Notes: generated by a model from the letters alone, not told the origin. Shown: positions 10,818-20,652, numbered from the stretch's first letter. The stretch: 64,000 nt of DNA from an uncultured Mailhella sp. (GCF_944324995.1 NZ_CALUYL010000006.1:38504-102503); one strand, 5' to 3'. Made by a program: numbers and translations.

Positions 10818-11669
10818 CTACTTGCCCGCGGCCGGAGCCACGGCGTTCACGCAGGCCAGCGCGTTCAGCGTGCGCGGAAATCCCATGTAGGGCAGGCTCT
10901 GCGCGAGCGCGTCGATCAGATTCTCGCGGGTGTTGCCCACGGCAATGTTGCCCTGCACATGGGAACGCACCTGGGAATCGCATCCGCCGAAGGCGCTGAT
11001 GATGGAAAAGGTGAGAAGTTCGCGGGTCTTCAAATCCAGCCCCTTGCGGGTGTAGATGTCGCCGAAGCAGAAGGCGGAAAGATAGTTCTGCACCACGGCC
11101 TTCTGATCCTCGGTGGCGGCCTCGTGCATTTTGTCGATGCCCTCGCCGAAAATGGACTTCTGCACCGCCAGACCGTCGGCGTAGCGGGTCTGCTCCGTCA
11201 CGGTGCTCTGCTTTTCCAGAGGCAGGGCGATCTTATGTTCCGCAAACACTTCGTTCATCAGCTTCACGGCCGCTTCCGTGCGGGGAAAGCCGATGTAGGG
11301 CGCACACTGATACAGCGCTTCCCGAATTTCCACGGGCGCTGCGCCCACGCGCAGCGCGGCGTTCACCTGCGTCTTGAAGTCGTCCAGCGTCTGACCGGCG
11401 GTCAGCACCACCAGCGTGACCAGCATGCGCTGCTTGTCGCTCAGCGTGCCGTGATCCATGATCTCGCCGTAGAGGAGCCTGTCGCGCATGGCGGCAAGAT
11501 CGGGATCCGTGGCCGCCAGAGACGACGTTGTGCTTCCGAGAAACTTCTGCATGTTCCGCGCCGTCGCATCCACGCGTCCTGAGCTCTGGTCCGGCGCGGC
11601 AAGGGCCACGGAGGAAGACAGCATCAGGCCCGCAACAATCATCGCACCCAGAGAAACGGCTTTCTTCAT
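10818..11669 (-). CDS. Secreted tandem carboxymuconolactone decarboxylase-family protein
   Basis: The 283-residue protein begins with a Sec signal (MKKAVSLGAMIVAGLMLSSS) and contains two CMD/AhpD-like repeats. The first spans about residues 60-150 (KQRMLVTLVVLTAGQTLDDFKTQV, then EIREALYQCAPYIGFPR) and the second about 190-275 (TRELLTFSIISAFGGCDSQV, then NLIDALAQSLPYMGFPR). The AhpD CxxC pair is absent, so a classic peroxidase-reductase role is unlikely. Genes of this type travel with cupin, aldo-keto reductase and flavodoxin genes in stress-response clusters, as here. Start 11669 is supported by AGGGAG upstream and by the signal peptide. Confidence 0.85.
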   Translation of the reverse strand: MKKAVSLGAMIVAGLMLSSSVALAAPDQSSGRVDATARNMQKFLGSTTSSLAATDPDLAAMRDRLLYGEIMDHGTLSDKQRMLVTLVVLTAGQTLDDFKTQVNAALRVGAAPVEIREALYQCAPYIGFPRTEAAVKLMNEVFAEHKIALPLEKQSTVTEQTRYADGLAVQKSIFGEGIDKMHEAATEDQKAVVQNYLSAFCFGDIYTRKGLDLKTRELLTFSIISAFGGCDSQVRSHVQGNIAVGNTRENLIDALAQSLPYMGFPRTLNALACVNAVAPAAGK

Positions 11670-11898
11670 AAAAACTCCCTTGCCCGGCAACTATGAGCCG
11701 CGGCGTCTTTTTGTTGTTTGTGCCTCAATCATATCAGGCCATGCCCAGGCCGCCAGATACATTCCTCTTGAGTTCTTGCCCGATTCTGCCCGAGGCGGCG
11801 TGAACGGAACGCATCCCTGCCGCCCCCGCACAGGAAGAGCGCTCTCCTGCCCCGCTCCGCGCATGCTCGCCCCCGGCGCCGACGAACGCTCCGTCCGG

Positions 11899-12897
<999 letters not shown>

Positions 12898-12919
12898 GTC
12901 ACACCTCCCCGGCGTCCCG

Positions 12920-13969
12920 CTACGGGCGGATCACCGTTTTCAGCACGCGTCCCTCGGCAGACACCTGCATTTCCAGCGCATGCTGAAGTTCTTCCAGCGG
13001 CAGAACGTCGGTGACGTACTTTTCAGGATCAATAATGCCGCGGGCAATGAGATCAATGGTTTCCTCAAATTCCCGGCGCGTGCAGGACACGCTGCCGGTG
13101 AGCCTCACTTCATGCAGCACTGCCCGGTTCAGCTCGAAAGGCACCGTGGGCGAGACGGAATTGCCTATCATGACCACCTCGCCGCCGGGCTTCACGCCGT
13201 CCAGACAGGCCGCCAGCGAGTCGCCGGAACCCACGGCCTCAAAAACCACGTCGAAGCCGCCCTCGGAAAGCTCCAGCATTCTTTCGGCCCTGTCCGGCGC
13301 GTTGCCGTACACGTAGGCGTCGAAATCGCCGATTTCGCGCGCCTTGCCCGTCTGCCGATCGTCGATGCGGGACATGACGAGCAGCGAGGCTCCGGCCTTC
13401 TTCGCCAGACCGCCGATGAGCTGGGCAATGATGCCGCTGCCCACGACAAGCACCTTGTCGTGCAGCTTGAGCCCCGAACGACGCACCGCGTGATAGGCCA
13501 CCATGAGCGGATCAATGAGGCCTGCGGCCACGTCCGACACCGTATCGGGCAGCCGATAGGCGTTCATGGCCTTGCCGACGAAGTATTCCGCATAGCCGCC
13601 GTTGCACACGAAGCCGATGTAGTTCGTGCCGTTCACGGCGCGGCAGAGCTGTTCCCGGCCCGAGCGGCACATGTCGCATTCGCCGCAGTAAAGGTTGGCC
13701 CAGAACGTGACGCGCTCGCCTGCGCGAAAATCGCTGTCGCCGGGATCGGTCACCGTGCCGCAGAATTCGTGCCCCATGATGAAGTGTTCCGGCGGCTGAC
13801 TGCTCCAGCCCTTGCCTGCCTTCCACATGTGAATGTCGCTGCCGCACACGCCGCAGGCGCGCACGCGAATGCGCAGCATGCCCGGAGCCATGTCCGGGAC
13901 GGGCACGTCCATGATCCGCACCTCGCCGGGACCGACGAGCACGCCGGCCTTCATGGTGTTCTCTGCCAT
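12920..13969 (-). CDS. Zinc-dependent medium-chain alcohol dehydrogenase
   Basis: The 349-residue MDR-family enzyme keeps the catalytic zinc ligands C39 and H66-E67 and the structural zinc site C95, C98, C101, C109. The nucleotide-binding region VLVVGSGIIAQLIGGLAKKAGA deviates slightly from the usual GxGxxG. It resembles sorbitol/threonine-type dehydrogenases; the substrate is not evident. It is the first gene of a two-gene operon with the aldo/keto reductase. AAGGAG precedes the start, and a 13-bp palindrome lies 23 bases upstream of the start codon. Confidence 0.9.
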   Translation of the reverse strand: MAENTMKAGVLVGPGEVRIMDVPVPDMAPGMLRIRVRACGVCGSDIHMWKAGKGWSSQPPEHFIMGHEFCGTVTDPGDSDFRAGERVTFWANLYCGECDMCRSGREQLCRAVNGTNYIGFVCNGGYAEYFVGKAMNAYRLPDTVSDVAAGLIDPLMVAYHAVRRSGLKLHDKVLVVGSGIIAQLIGGLAKKAGASLLVMSRIDDRQTGKAREIGDFDAYVYGNAPDRAERMLELSEGGFDVVFEAVGSGDSLAACLDGVKPGGEVVMIGNSVSPTVPFELNRAVLHEVRLTGSVSCTRREFEETIDLIARGIIDPEKYVTDVLPLEELQHALEMQVSAEGRVLKTVIRP

Positions 13970-13991
13970 AAAAAATTCTCCTTTGTTTACG

Positions 13992-14004
13992 AATGAGTCT
14001 CATT
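13992..14004. promoter_or_regulatory. Operator-like palindrome AATGAG-T-CTCATT
   Basis: A perfect 13-bp inverted repeat lies immediately upstream of the ribosome site of the alcohol dehydrogenase gene, in the region expected for the promoter or transcription start. It is a candidate binding site for the regulator of the adh-akr operon. Confidence 0.45.
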
Positions 14005-14204
14005 AACGAACGTTGCCTTGCCCGGCGCGACCGCGATCTGCTTCGCGCGGCGCAGACAACGCGCGCAGGGCTCCGCCGCCTCCCCCTGCCGTGTTCAGAG
14101 GCGGATAAGCAGGACGCATTGCGCCTCGGTACGCACAGGGCCGAGCATGCCGTTCGCTCAAAAACGCCGCGGCATGCAGGCTGCGACACAAGAAAAACAC
14201 CCCG

Positions 14205-14229
14205 CCCCGGGACTTGCCGCAGGACGGGG
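14205..14229 (-). terminator. Possible terminator after cupin gene
   Basis: CCCCG (14205-14209) pairs with CGGGG (14225-14229). In the minus direction it is followed by GGGTGTTTTTCTT. The stem is short but GC-rich and is placed 30 bases after the cupin stop. Confidence 0.45.
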
Positions 14230-14259
14230 ATGACCGCTCAATACTGCGGAATCAAACAA

Positions 14260-14751
14260 TTACCTGGCGTTGTACTGTTCGTCGGTGACCTTTTCCATCC
14301 AGACCACGACCTTGCCCGGCTCCTTTTCCTCGCAGATGGAGATATGAGTCATGGCGCTGTTCGGCGCCGCGCCGTGCCAGTGCTTGACATTGACGGGACA
14401 AATGACCACGTCGCCCGCACGGATGACCTGAATGGGCTTGCCCCACTCCTGCGTGAGGCCCACGCCGGACGTGACGAGGAGCGCCTGCCCTACCGGATGA
14501 ATATGCCAGTTGGAACGCGCGCCCGGCTCAAAGGTGACCACGCCCACGCTGGAGCGCATGTCGTTGTTGGCGGGATAGAGCTGTTCAACGCGCACGCTGC
14601 CGGTGAAAAACTGATCCGACCCCTTGGCGGTCGGGAACTCGCCGTTGCGCAGAATGGTCTGCGACTTGCCGATTTCGGCGGCGTCGCCCTGCCCGGGCAG
14701 AGCACAGAGGGCGGCAAGAGTCAGAGCCATGGACAGGATCAACTTGTTCAT
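14260..14751 (-). CDS. Secreted cupin-domain protein
   Basis: The 163-residue protein has an N-terminal Sec signal (MNKLILSMALTLAALCALPG) and a single cupin barrel with the metal-ligand pattern HIHPVGQALLVTSG and later KHWHGAAPNSAMTHIS. Cupins of this type are found beside carboxymuconolactone decarboxylase and flavodoxin genes and have been suggested to act on quinone-like or lactone compounds; the reaction is not known. ATG 14751 is chosen because GGAGG lies just upstream and the signal peptide begins there. Confidence 0.85.
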   Translation of the reverse strand: MNKLILSMALTLAALCALPGQGDAAEIGKSQTILRNGEFPTAKGSDQFFTGSVRVEQLYPANNDMRSSVGVVTFEPGARSNWHIHPVGQALLVTSGVGLTQEWGKPIQVIRAGDVVICPVNVKHWHGAAPNSAMTHISICEEKEPGKVVVWMEKVTDEQYNAR

Positions 14752-15076
14752 AGAGACATCCTCCGGTTTTTCGATGAGCATGAAGGCATGGTACCGGGAG
14801 GCGCAGCGCTCAGCCAGCTACGATACTCTCTATTTTTTGCCTGATCGTTGCAGAAACAACAGGCCGCCCGATGCATCTGCCCGAAGATGCCGCATTCGCG
14901 TTGCCCGTAACAAAACAATCTGCGAGAAACAGGCAAGAAGATGCGAGAATTGCAGCTGTTCGCCGTCGCGCCCTCCCGTTATGCATAAATAAGAAGCGGA
15001 TCTCTTTCCGCCGACGCTTCTCCCCGGCTGCTTTCAACCGGAGCGCATCCGGCGGAACATGCATCCGGGAGGAACC

Positions 15077-15679
15077 ATGCATTATCCAAAACCCCTTACG
15101 TCCCCTCTCTTCGTTCTTCTGGCGTTCTTTTTCGTCTTCTGCGGCACGGCGTCGGCCGCGCCTCAAAGCAGTTCTTCAAAGCACGCAGACTCTCCGTGCA
15201 TGCTCATCGCCTACTTTTCCCTCTCAGGAAACACCCGTCTCATCGCCCGCGACATTCAGCGCATGACCGGCGGAGAACTCTTTGAAATACGTCCCGTGCG
15301 CCGCTACGGCCCCGACTTCGACACCGCCGTGGAGCAGGCCAGACAGGAACTCAGGGAACAGGCGAGGCCGAAGCTAAAGGAAACCATCTCCGACATGAGT
15401 CGTTACGACGTCGTCTTCGTGGGCTTTCCCAACTGGGTGGGAACCATGCCCATGCCGGTCTTCAGCTTTCTGGAACAGCACGATTTCAGGGAAAAAACCA
15501 TCGTGCCCTTCTGCACGCACGGCACCAGCGGCCCGGCCAACACCATAAACGATCTCAAGGCCCTTCCCCTGCATGCCACTGTCCGCGACGCGCTTTCCGT
15601 CTATCGAAACGACGTGCGCGACGCCGAAGGCAGAGTGCGCGCATGGCTGAAGGATCTCGGATATCTGAAGGAAGACTGA
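15077..15679 (+). CDS. Sec-exported flavodoxin-family protein
   Basis: The 200-residue protein has a Sec signal (about residues 1-28) and a flavodoxin fold: CMLIAYFSLSGNTRLIARDIQ, VFVGFPNWVGTMPMPVFSFLE and IVPFCTHGTSGPANTINDL. It closely resembles the Tat-borne flavodoxin at 10.05-10.70 kb and the next gene, so the three are likely related copies. It is 69 bases upstream of the flavodoxin-cyclophilin fusion gene, on the same strand. GGGAGG at 15067-15072 supports the start. Confidence 0.83.
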   Translation: MHYPKPLTSPLFVLLAFFFVFCGTASAAPQSSSSKHADSPCMLIAYFSLSGNTRLIARDIQRMTGGELFEIRPVRRYGPDFDTAVEQARQELREQARPKLKETISDMSRYDVVFVGFPNWVGTMPMPVFSFLEQHDFREKTIVPFCTHGTSGPANTINDLKALPLHATVRDALSVYRNDVRDAEGRVRAWLKDLGYLKED

Positions 15680-15748
15680 TCCGCCCCTTGCCACCTTTTC
15701 CCGCACGCAAAAGAGTCCATCATCTCCAACATTCAAGGAGCACGCTGC

Positions 15749-16693
15749 ATGAAGGACATACTCGTCACGCTGCTTGGAGCCCTGCTCACCTTTACTCTCG
15801 CCTCGCCCTGTTCCGGCGCTCCCGCCTCGACAGACTCCGGCCGAAGCCTCATTCTCTTCTATTCGCTCTCGGGAAACACCCGTCTGACGGCCGAAGCCCT
15901 GAGCCGTCTCACCGGCGCGCCCCTGGCGGAAATAAAAACCGTCGAACCCTATCCCGACGACTTTCACGCCGTGGTGGAACAGGCAAGGCAGGAGCGAAGC
16001 ACCGGCTATCTTCCTCCCCTTCTGCCCCTTCAGGCAAATCTGAACGACTACGACACCATCTATCTCGGCTTTCCCATCTGGAGCAATTCCATTCCGCAGC
16101 CCATGGCAACCTTCCTTTCCGAACATCCTCTCGAAGGAAAAACCATCCTTCCCTTCTGCACGCACGACGGGTACGGCCCGGGACGCAGCGCCCGCGTGGT
16201 GGAGGAATACTGTCCGAAGGCGCGAGTGCTCCCCATATTCGACATGCTCGGCTCCGAAGCCAGAGACGCGGAACCAAAACTCGCGTCATGGCTGCAGGAG
16301 CTCGGCGTGGCCGCTTCCTCCGCGTGGAACATCGTCATCCGCATCAACGACGTCGAACTTTCCGCCGTGCTCGACAACAGTCCCGTCGCCGGGGAATTCC
16401 TGCGCCGACTGCCGCTTTCGATACCCATGGTGCAGTACGGCGGCCGTGAATACTACGGCGGCCTCGACCGGGAAATCCCCACGACGGAAGAAGGAAGACT
16501 GCGCTTTGACGACGGCGACATCACCTACTGCCCGCAGAACAACAGCGTGGCCCTCTTCTACGCCCAGACCTCGCGGCCGAATCTTACCATGAAGGTCATT
16601 CCCATGGGCCGCGTGACTTCCGACCTTGCCCCGCTGCACGAACTGCCCTCGTCCGTCATCGCGCACTTTTCCCTGCAAAGCGCTCAGCCCTGA
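15749..16693 (+). CDS. Exported flavodoxin fused to a cyclophilin-like domain
   Basis: The 314-residue protein has a Sec signal (residues 1-23), a flavodoxin domain (about 31-187: LILFYSLSGNTRLTAEALS, LGFPIWSNSIPQPMATFLS, ILPFCTHDGYGPGRS) and then a second domain (about 192-308) that looks like the bacterial cyclophilin-like fold family: IVIRINDVELSAVLDNSPVA, LPLSIPMVQYGGREYYGG and NNSVALFYAQTSRP. The domain assignment of the second half is by pattern recognition. AAGGAG precedes the start. A strong terminator follows. It probably shares a transcript with the preceding flavodoxin gene and functions in the periplasm. Confidence 0.82.
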   Translation: MKDILVTLLGALLTFTLASPCSGAPASTDSGRSLILFYSLSGNTRLTAEALSRLTGAPLAEIKTVEPYPDDFHAVVEQARQERSTGYLPPLLPLQANLNDYDTIYLGFPIWSNSIPQPMATFLSEHPLEGKTILPFCTHDGYGPGRSARVVEEYCPKARVLPIFDMLGSEARDAEPKLASWLQELGVAASSAWNIVIRINDVELSAVLDNSPVAGEFLRRLPLSIPMVQYGGREYYGGLDREIPTTEEGRLRFDDGDITYCPQNNSVALFYAQTSRPNLTMKVIPMGRVTSDLAPLHELPSSVIAHFSLQSAQP

Positions 16694-16715
16694 TGCGCGC
16701 CGCCTGTTTTAACCC

Positions 16716-16758
16716 AAAAACGCCGTCCGGAATTTTTTCTGTTCCGAACGGCGTTTTT
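16716..16758 (+). terminator. Strong intrinsic terminator
   Basis: AAAAACGCCGT (716-726) pairs with ACGGCGTTTTT (748-758), extended by an inner GGAA/TTCC stem. It ends the flavodoxin pair and also carries a U-tract for plus-strand reading. Confidence 0.8.
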
Positions 16759-16793
16759 CTCTCCGTAAAGAGCGCTGCCTGCTCGCAGACGCA

Positions 16794-16827
16794 AAAGAGG
16801 CGGAACACTCACGCGTTCCGCCTCTTT
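16794..16827 (-). terminator. Terminator of the dsrE-like/htpG unit
   Basis: A perfect 13-bp stem AAAGAGGCGGAAC/GTTCCGCCTCTTT with an 8-base loop lies 57 bases beyond the minus-strand DsrE-like gene. The stem ends in U residues in both directions. Confidence 0.7.
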
Positions 16828-16883
16828 GTTCCGCGCGCAAAGACTCTCTTCAGAATCTCTGCGCGCCGTTGTCTGCCAAAAAA

Positions 16884-17231
16884 CTACGGACGCAGCAGGG
16901 CAAAGCCCTCGCGCTGCAGCTTCACGATTTCCACCACGCCAGCAGGCACGACTTCGCAGCCTTCCCACAAGTCTTCGCGGGCCACGCTGAACGACTTCAG
17001 CGCGTTGTTGCACAGCCTGATGGAAAGACCTTCGGCCATGAGCTTCGCGCCGCGTTCGGCAAGAGATGCGTTGGCGCGGGTAAAGAGCTGCACCGCCGGT
17101 CCGTTGGCCACCATGACCACACGGAAGTCTTCGCCGGGCAGCGCGGCCTTGTAGTTGGCCACGTTGTTGAAGGCCAGATTGAGACGGGCGGGATCGTTGT
17201 CGTCCACATGGATGACGAGGTCGTAGTACAT
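16884..17231 (-). CDS. DsrE-family protein
   Basis: This 115-residue cytoplasmic protein fits the DsrE/DsrF/TusD-like fold: MYYDLVIHVDDNDPARLNLAFNN at the start, VVMVANGPAVQLF in the middle and GLSIRLCNNALKSF near the end. DsrE-like proteins carry sulfur on a cysteine; here the candidate is the single Cys in LCNNAL, while others in the family lack transfer activity. It is 17 bases downstream of htpG on the same strand and has an AAGGAG site, so it may be co-expressed with the chaperone. Confidence 0.8.
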   Translation of the reverse strand: MYYDLVIHVDDNDPARLNLAFNNVANYKAALPGEDFRVVMVANGPAVQLFTRANASLAERGAKLMAEGLSIRLCNNALKSFSVAREDLWEGCEVVPAGVVEIVKLQREGFALLRP

Positions 17232-17248
17232 GGGCGCTCTCCTTGCGT

Positions 17249-19267
17249 TTACTTGCGCAGATCAGAATACCAGCCCGCGGCCTGACGAAGCAGACGCATG
17301 CTGCGTTCCGCCATGGCGAAGGGCTCGTTCATGTAGCCGTCGAGCAGAAGCGTGGAATCGAACAGGGCGTTCACCATGTCCTTGAAGGTCTCGTCCTCGG
17401 CGCCTTCCTTGCAGATGCGCATGAGCGAGCGCACCAGAGCATGATCGGGATTGAGTTCGAGAATCTTCTTCGGAATGCCTTCGCTCTTCTGCATGACGCG
17501 CATGAGCTTTTCCATGGAAGAGCTTACGCCCTCGGGCGAAACGAGACAAGCCGCCGCGTCGATGGGCCGCGAGGCCGCGCGCACGTCCTTCACCTGATCG
17601 CCGAGAATGGTCTTCACCGCGCTGATGAGCGCATCGAGTTCCGGCTTTTCCTCCTCGGAAAGCGGCTCGGGCTTGGGTTCGGCGTTCTCCACGTCCGGGA
17701 AGGCGTCCAGCGCGCCGGCTTCGACCAGCTCCACGGACTTGAACGGATGCTTCTGGTATTCCATGATGGCGTCCAGCGCGAACTCGTCCACCGGATCGGT
17801 GAGGTACAGCACTTCGAGTCCCTTGCGGCGGAACTGGCCGAGATGAGGATTCACCTTGGCCGCCTCGATGGACGGAGCCGACACGTACCAGATTTCCTTC
17901 TGATCGGGCTTCATGCGGGAAATGTAGTCGTCGAGGCTGGTGAGCTTGTCGTCCTGCGCCGTGGAGTAGTAGCGCAGCAGCGGAGCCACGCGGTCGCGGT
18001 ACTGATAGCTGTCGAAACCGAACTTGATGTACTTGCCGTGCAGCTTCCACATGGCCTCGTACTTTTCAGGATCGCTCTTGGCCATGCGCTCGAAATGCGT
18101 GAGCAGCTGACGGGTGATGGTCTGGCTTATCTTGCGCAGCACCACGTTTTCCTGAAGCGTTTCACGGGAAATGTTGAGCGGCAGATCTTCGGTGTCCACC
18201 ACGCCCTTCATGAACGCGAAATAGTTGGGCAGAAGCTCCTTGTTGTGACGGTCGATGAGCACGCGGCGAACGTACAGATCGGGGCCCCATTCGTCCTTGC
18301 GCTCGTCGAAGACGTCCACCGCCGTGCCGGGAATGTACAGCAGGCAGCTGAACTGCACGGGCGCATCCACCGAGAAGTGAATGACGTCGAGCGGTTCCTT
18401 CTGATCGAAGGTGAGGAACTTGTAGAACTCGTTGTACTGTTCCTTCGTGATGGAGAACTTGGGCTCGCGCCACAGCGCCGCCGTGGTGTTGACGCGCTCG
18501 CCGTCGAGCTGAATGGCGAAGGGCAGGAAGTTGGAATGCTTGCGGATGACGCCTTCAAGACGATATTTTTCCTCGTACTCGTGCGCGTCGTCGCGAAGGT
18601 AGATCTTGATGCTGGTGCCGCGCTTCAGTCCTTCGGCCTCCGCGCCTTCCAGCGCGCGGATGGTGAAGCTGCCCGTGCCGTCGGAAGTCCACACGTGCGG
18701 CGTGCCGTCGCCCGTGGCGGAAACGGAGGTCACTTCCACCTTCCTCGCCACCATGAACACCGAATAGAAGCCGATGCCGAAACGACCGATGATCTGAGCC
18801 GCGTCGTCGGGCTTGCTGTCGTCGTGCTCCACGATGGGCTCTTCGGCGTCAGCGGGCTTGTCCTCGTCGTCCTTGTCCTCGTCGGACTTCTCAGCGTCGG
18901 CCTTCGCTTCTTCGGCGGGCTTGTCTGCGGCCTTTTCCGCCTCGCGCTCCTTCAGGAACTGCTCGGAACCGGAACGCGCAATGGTGCCCAGGTTGTCGAT
19001 CATTTCCTGTTCGGTCATGCCTATGCCGGTATCGGCAACGGTGATGACGTGATTATCCTTGTCCGTGGTGATGGTGATTTCCAGCGGCAGTTCCGGATCG
19101 CGCACCTCGCCGCCGGTGCTCTGAAGAAAGCGCACCTTTTCCAGGGCGTCCGAAGCGTTGGAGAGCAGCTCGCGAAGGAAGATTTCGTGGTTGGTGTACA
19201 GAGAGTGCGTAAGAATATTGAGCAGCTTGCACGTTTCCGCGCGAAACTGATGAGTGGTTTCCGCCAT
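17249..19267 (-). CDS. htpG: HSP90-family chaperone HtpG with acidic lid insertion
   Basis: HtpG is the cytosolic ATP-dependent HSP90 chaperone. The GHKL ATPase motifs are present: ELLSNASDALEK, VADTGIGMT, then IGRFGIGFYSVFM. At 672 residues it is longer than the usual 610-650 because about 40 extra residues, nearly all Glu, Asp, Lys and Ala, are inserted at roughly residues 107-155, in the segment that forms the ATP lid between FLKE and the GFYS motif. Middle and C-terminal domains look normal. A sigma-32-like promoter and a leader hairpin precede it. Confidence 0.95.
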   Translation of the reverse strand: MAETTHQFRAETCKLLNILTHSLYTNHEIFLRELLSNASDALEKVRFLQSTGGEVRDPELPLEITITTDKDNHVITVADTGIGMTEQEMIDNLGTIARSGSEQFLKEREAEKAADKPAEEAKADAEKSDEDKDDEDKPADAEEPIVEHDDSKPDDAAQIIGRFGIGFYSVFMVARKVEVTSVSATGDGTPHVWTSDGTGSFTIRALEGAEAEGLKRGTSIKIYLRDDAHEYEEKYRLEGVIRKHSNFLPFAIQLDGERVNTTAALWREPKFSITKEQYNEFYKFLTFDQKEPLDVIHFSVDAPVQFSCLLYIPGTAVDVFDERKDEWGPDLYVRRVLIDRHNKELLPNYFAFMKGVVDTEDLPLNISRETLQENVVLRKISQTITRQLLTHFERMAKSDPEKYEAMWKLHGKYIKFGFDSYQYRDRVAPLLRYYSTAQDDKLTSLDDYISRMKPDQKEIWYVSAPSIEAAKVNPHLGQFRRKGLEVLYLTDPVDEFALDAIMEYQKHPFKSVELVEAGALDAFPDVENAEPKPEPLSEEEKPELDALISAVKTILGDQVKDVRAASRPIDAAACLVSPEGVSSSMEKLMRVMQKSEGIPKKILELNPDHALVRSLMRICKEGAEDETFKDMVNALFDSTLLLDGYMNEPFAMAERSMRLLRQAAGWYSDLRK

Positions 19268-19333
19268 GACATGGCCTCCTGATATGTTTCCGAACGCGCG
19301 GCAGACGCCGCCGTACGGTCATCGCTGAAGAAA

Positions 19334-19355
19334 GGGCCCGACAGCATGCGGGCCC
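19334..19355 (-). promoter_or_regulatory. Hairpin in htpG 5' leader
   Basis: GGGCCCG (334-340) pairs perfectly with CGGGCCC (349-355) around an 8-base loop. It would form close to the start of the htpG transcript. It could affect stability or temperature response; it is not near the ribosome site. Confidence 0.4.
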
Positions 19356-19362
19356 AAGAGTC

Positions 19363-19390
19363 ACATAAGGCGAAGAGGCGGCAAGTCAAG
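19363..19390 (-). promoter_or_regulatory. Sigma-32-like heat-shock promoter of htpG
   Basis: On the minus strand CTTGACT (19390-19384) and CCTTATGT (19370-19363) are separated by 13 bases, close to the heat-shock sigma consensus CTTGAAA and CCCCATnT. The same bases also give a weaker sigma-70 reading (TTGACT, 16 bases, TATGTG). Confidence 0.6.
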
Positions 19391-19407
19391 GGGACGACGC
19401 AAAAAAA

Positions 19408-19439
19408 GCCGGACTTCCGACGCCGCGTCGGAGTCCGGC
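19408..19439 (-). terminator. Intrinsic terminator of secreted-protein gene
   Basis: GCCGGACT and CCGACG pair with CGTCGG and AGTCCGGC with one bulged base. In the minus direction the hairpin is followed by seven T residues (from A19401-19407). It insulates htpG from the upstream gene. Confidence 0.8.
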
Positions 19440-19558
19440 CCGGGGCCGTGCGCCTGTCATGCAGGGATCTTCTCCGCAGAGCGGAAAAGCGGGGACCATG
19501 CCCTGCGGCGGCAGATGCCGCCTCGCGCTGAAACGAAGACAGGCGCGCGGGTCTGCCG

Positions 19559-20299
19559 TTACGAAGGATTATCCATGGTAGAGCCGAGCACCGTGCTCAG
19601 CAGTCTGGACGATACGCCGGAATCCCCCCAGGCGTAGGGCCGCACCATGTCGGCAGAAATGTCGCCGTTTTCCCCGAATCTGGCCGAAAAGGCCGTGTCG
19701 GCGCGCTGCACGAAGGCCTTGAGCTCGGCATCTTCCACGATGGGGCAGCGTTCGGTGGCCAGCGGTTCGCGGTACTCCACGAGCAGCTTGCTCTCGCCGT
19801 TGTTCACTATCCATTCGTACTGGCTGACCATGACGCCGGCCGTCCAGCCCATGCCGCGTTCGGCAAAGGCGGGCATCCAGGGATCAAGCTGCACGGGGCG
19901 GACGAACACCCGCTGGGTGACGGTTTCGGGTCTGTCCCCGCCGCAGGAGTACAGCACGGGCAGAAATTCCAGATTGGTGGACATGATGCCCGGATACCAG
20001 TACTTCGAGCCCGCGTCGGCGAGCGCCACGGCAAGCTGCGCGCCGCTTTTCGCGCTCAGGCTGTACCACACCACGCCCGGCTCGGAACGGGGCAGTTCGC
20101 GGTCGGTGGAAAGCATGACCGTCATTTTGCCCTGCGCCACGGCCGAGAAGTCGGGCGAGGTCTTGACCGCCACCGTGGGACGGGCCGTGGACTCAAAAGC
20201 GCCGACATTTCCCGATCCGCGCACCAGAGCCCATTCCGCACAGGCCGCCGAAGGTATCGACAGCACCAGAAAAGCCAGAATCGAAAGCATTCTCTTCAT
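19559..20299 (-). CDS. Secreted protein of unknown function
   Basis: The 246-residue product begins MKRMLSILAFLVLSIPSAACA, a Sec signal whose cysteine could also suggest a lipobox-like site (SAAC), so it may be a lipoprotein. The mature part has an aromatic-rich central region and no motif I recognise. The start at 20299 is supported by GGAGAG upstream and by the signal sequence. It is monocistronic, with its own terminator. I cannot assign a function. Confidence 0.7.
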   Translation of the reverse strand: MKRMLSILAFLVLSIPSAACAEWALVRGSGNVGAFESTARPTVAVKTSPDFSAVAQGKMTVMLSTDRELPRSEPGVVWYSLSAKSGAQLAVALADAGSKYWYPGIMSTNLEFLPVLYSCGGDRPETVTQRVFVRPVQLDPWMPAFAERGMGWTAGVMVSQYEWIVNNGESKLLVEYREPLATERCPIVEDAELKAFVQRADTAFSARFGENGDISADMVRPYAWGDSGVSSRLLSTVLGSTMDNPS

Positions 20300-20611
20300 G
20301 ACACGCTCTCCATGTTTCCTGTTCCGGATCATCCCGGAACAGGGCTCAGACTAGCAGAACGCGCATGATAAGAAACCGGATGCAACCGTGAGCGGCATGA
20401 GTAATCACGCAAAAACATTGATAATAACGCCGGAAAGGACGCCTTTTCCCCGCCGTGGATGGCGCGGATTGCCCGTGCGGTCAACAATCATGTCCTCCCG
20501 GGCGCGGAAAGGGAACATCGCGCGCCCTCTGCGCCGGAGCGCCGCGGCAAAAACGCTCCCGGCGAGCCGTCTTTTCGGCACAACAACGCGCATCCGCGCC
20601 GAAAGAGCGCA

Positions 20612-20646
20612 AAAAAAAGACCGGCTCCCCCCGACGGAGGAACCGG
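20612..20646 (-). terminator. Terminator of Tim44-like gene
   Basis: CCGG (621-624) pairs with CCGG (643-646), with an inner imperfect TCC/GGA stem. In the minus direction it is followed by TCTTTTTTTT (20620-20611). Confidence 0.6.
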
Positions 20647-20652
20647 CCGGAT

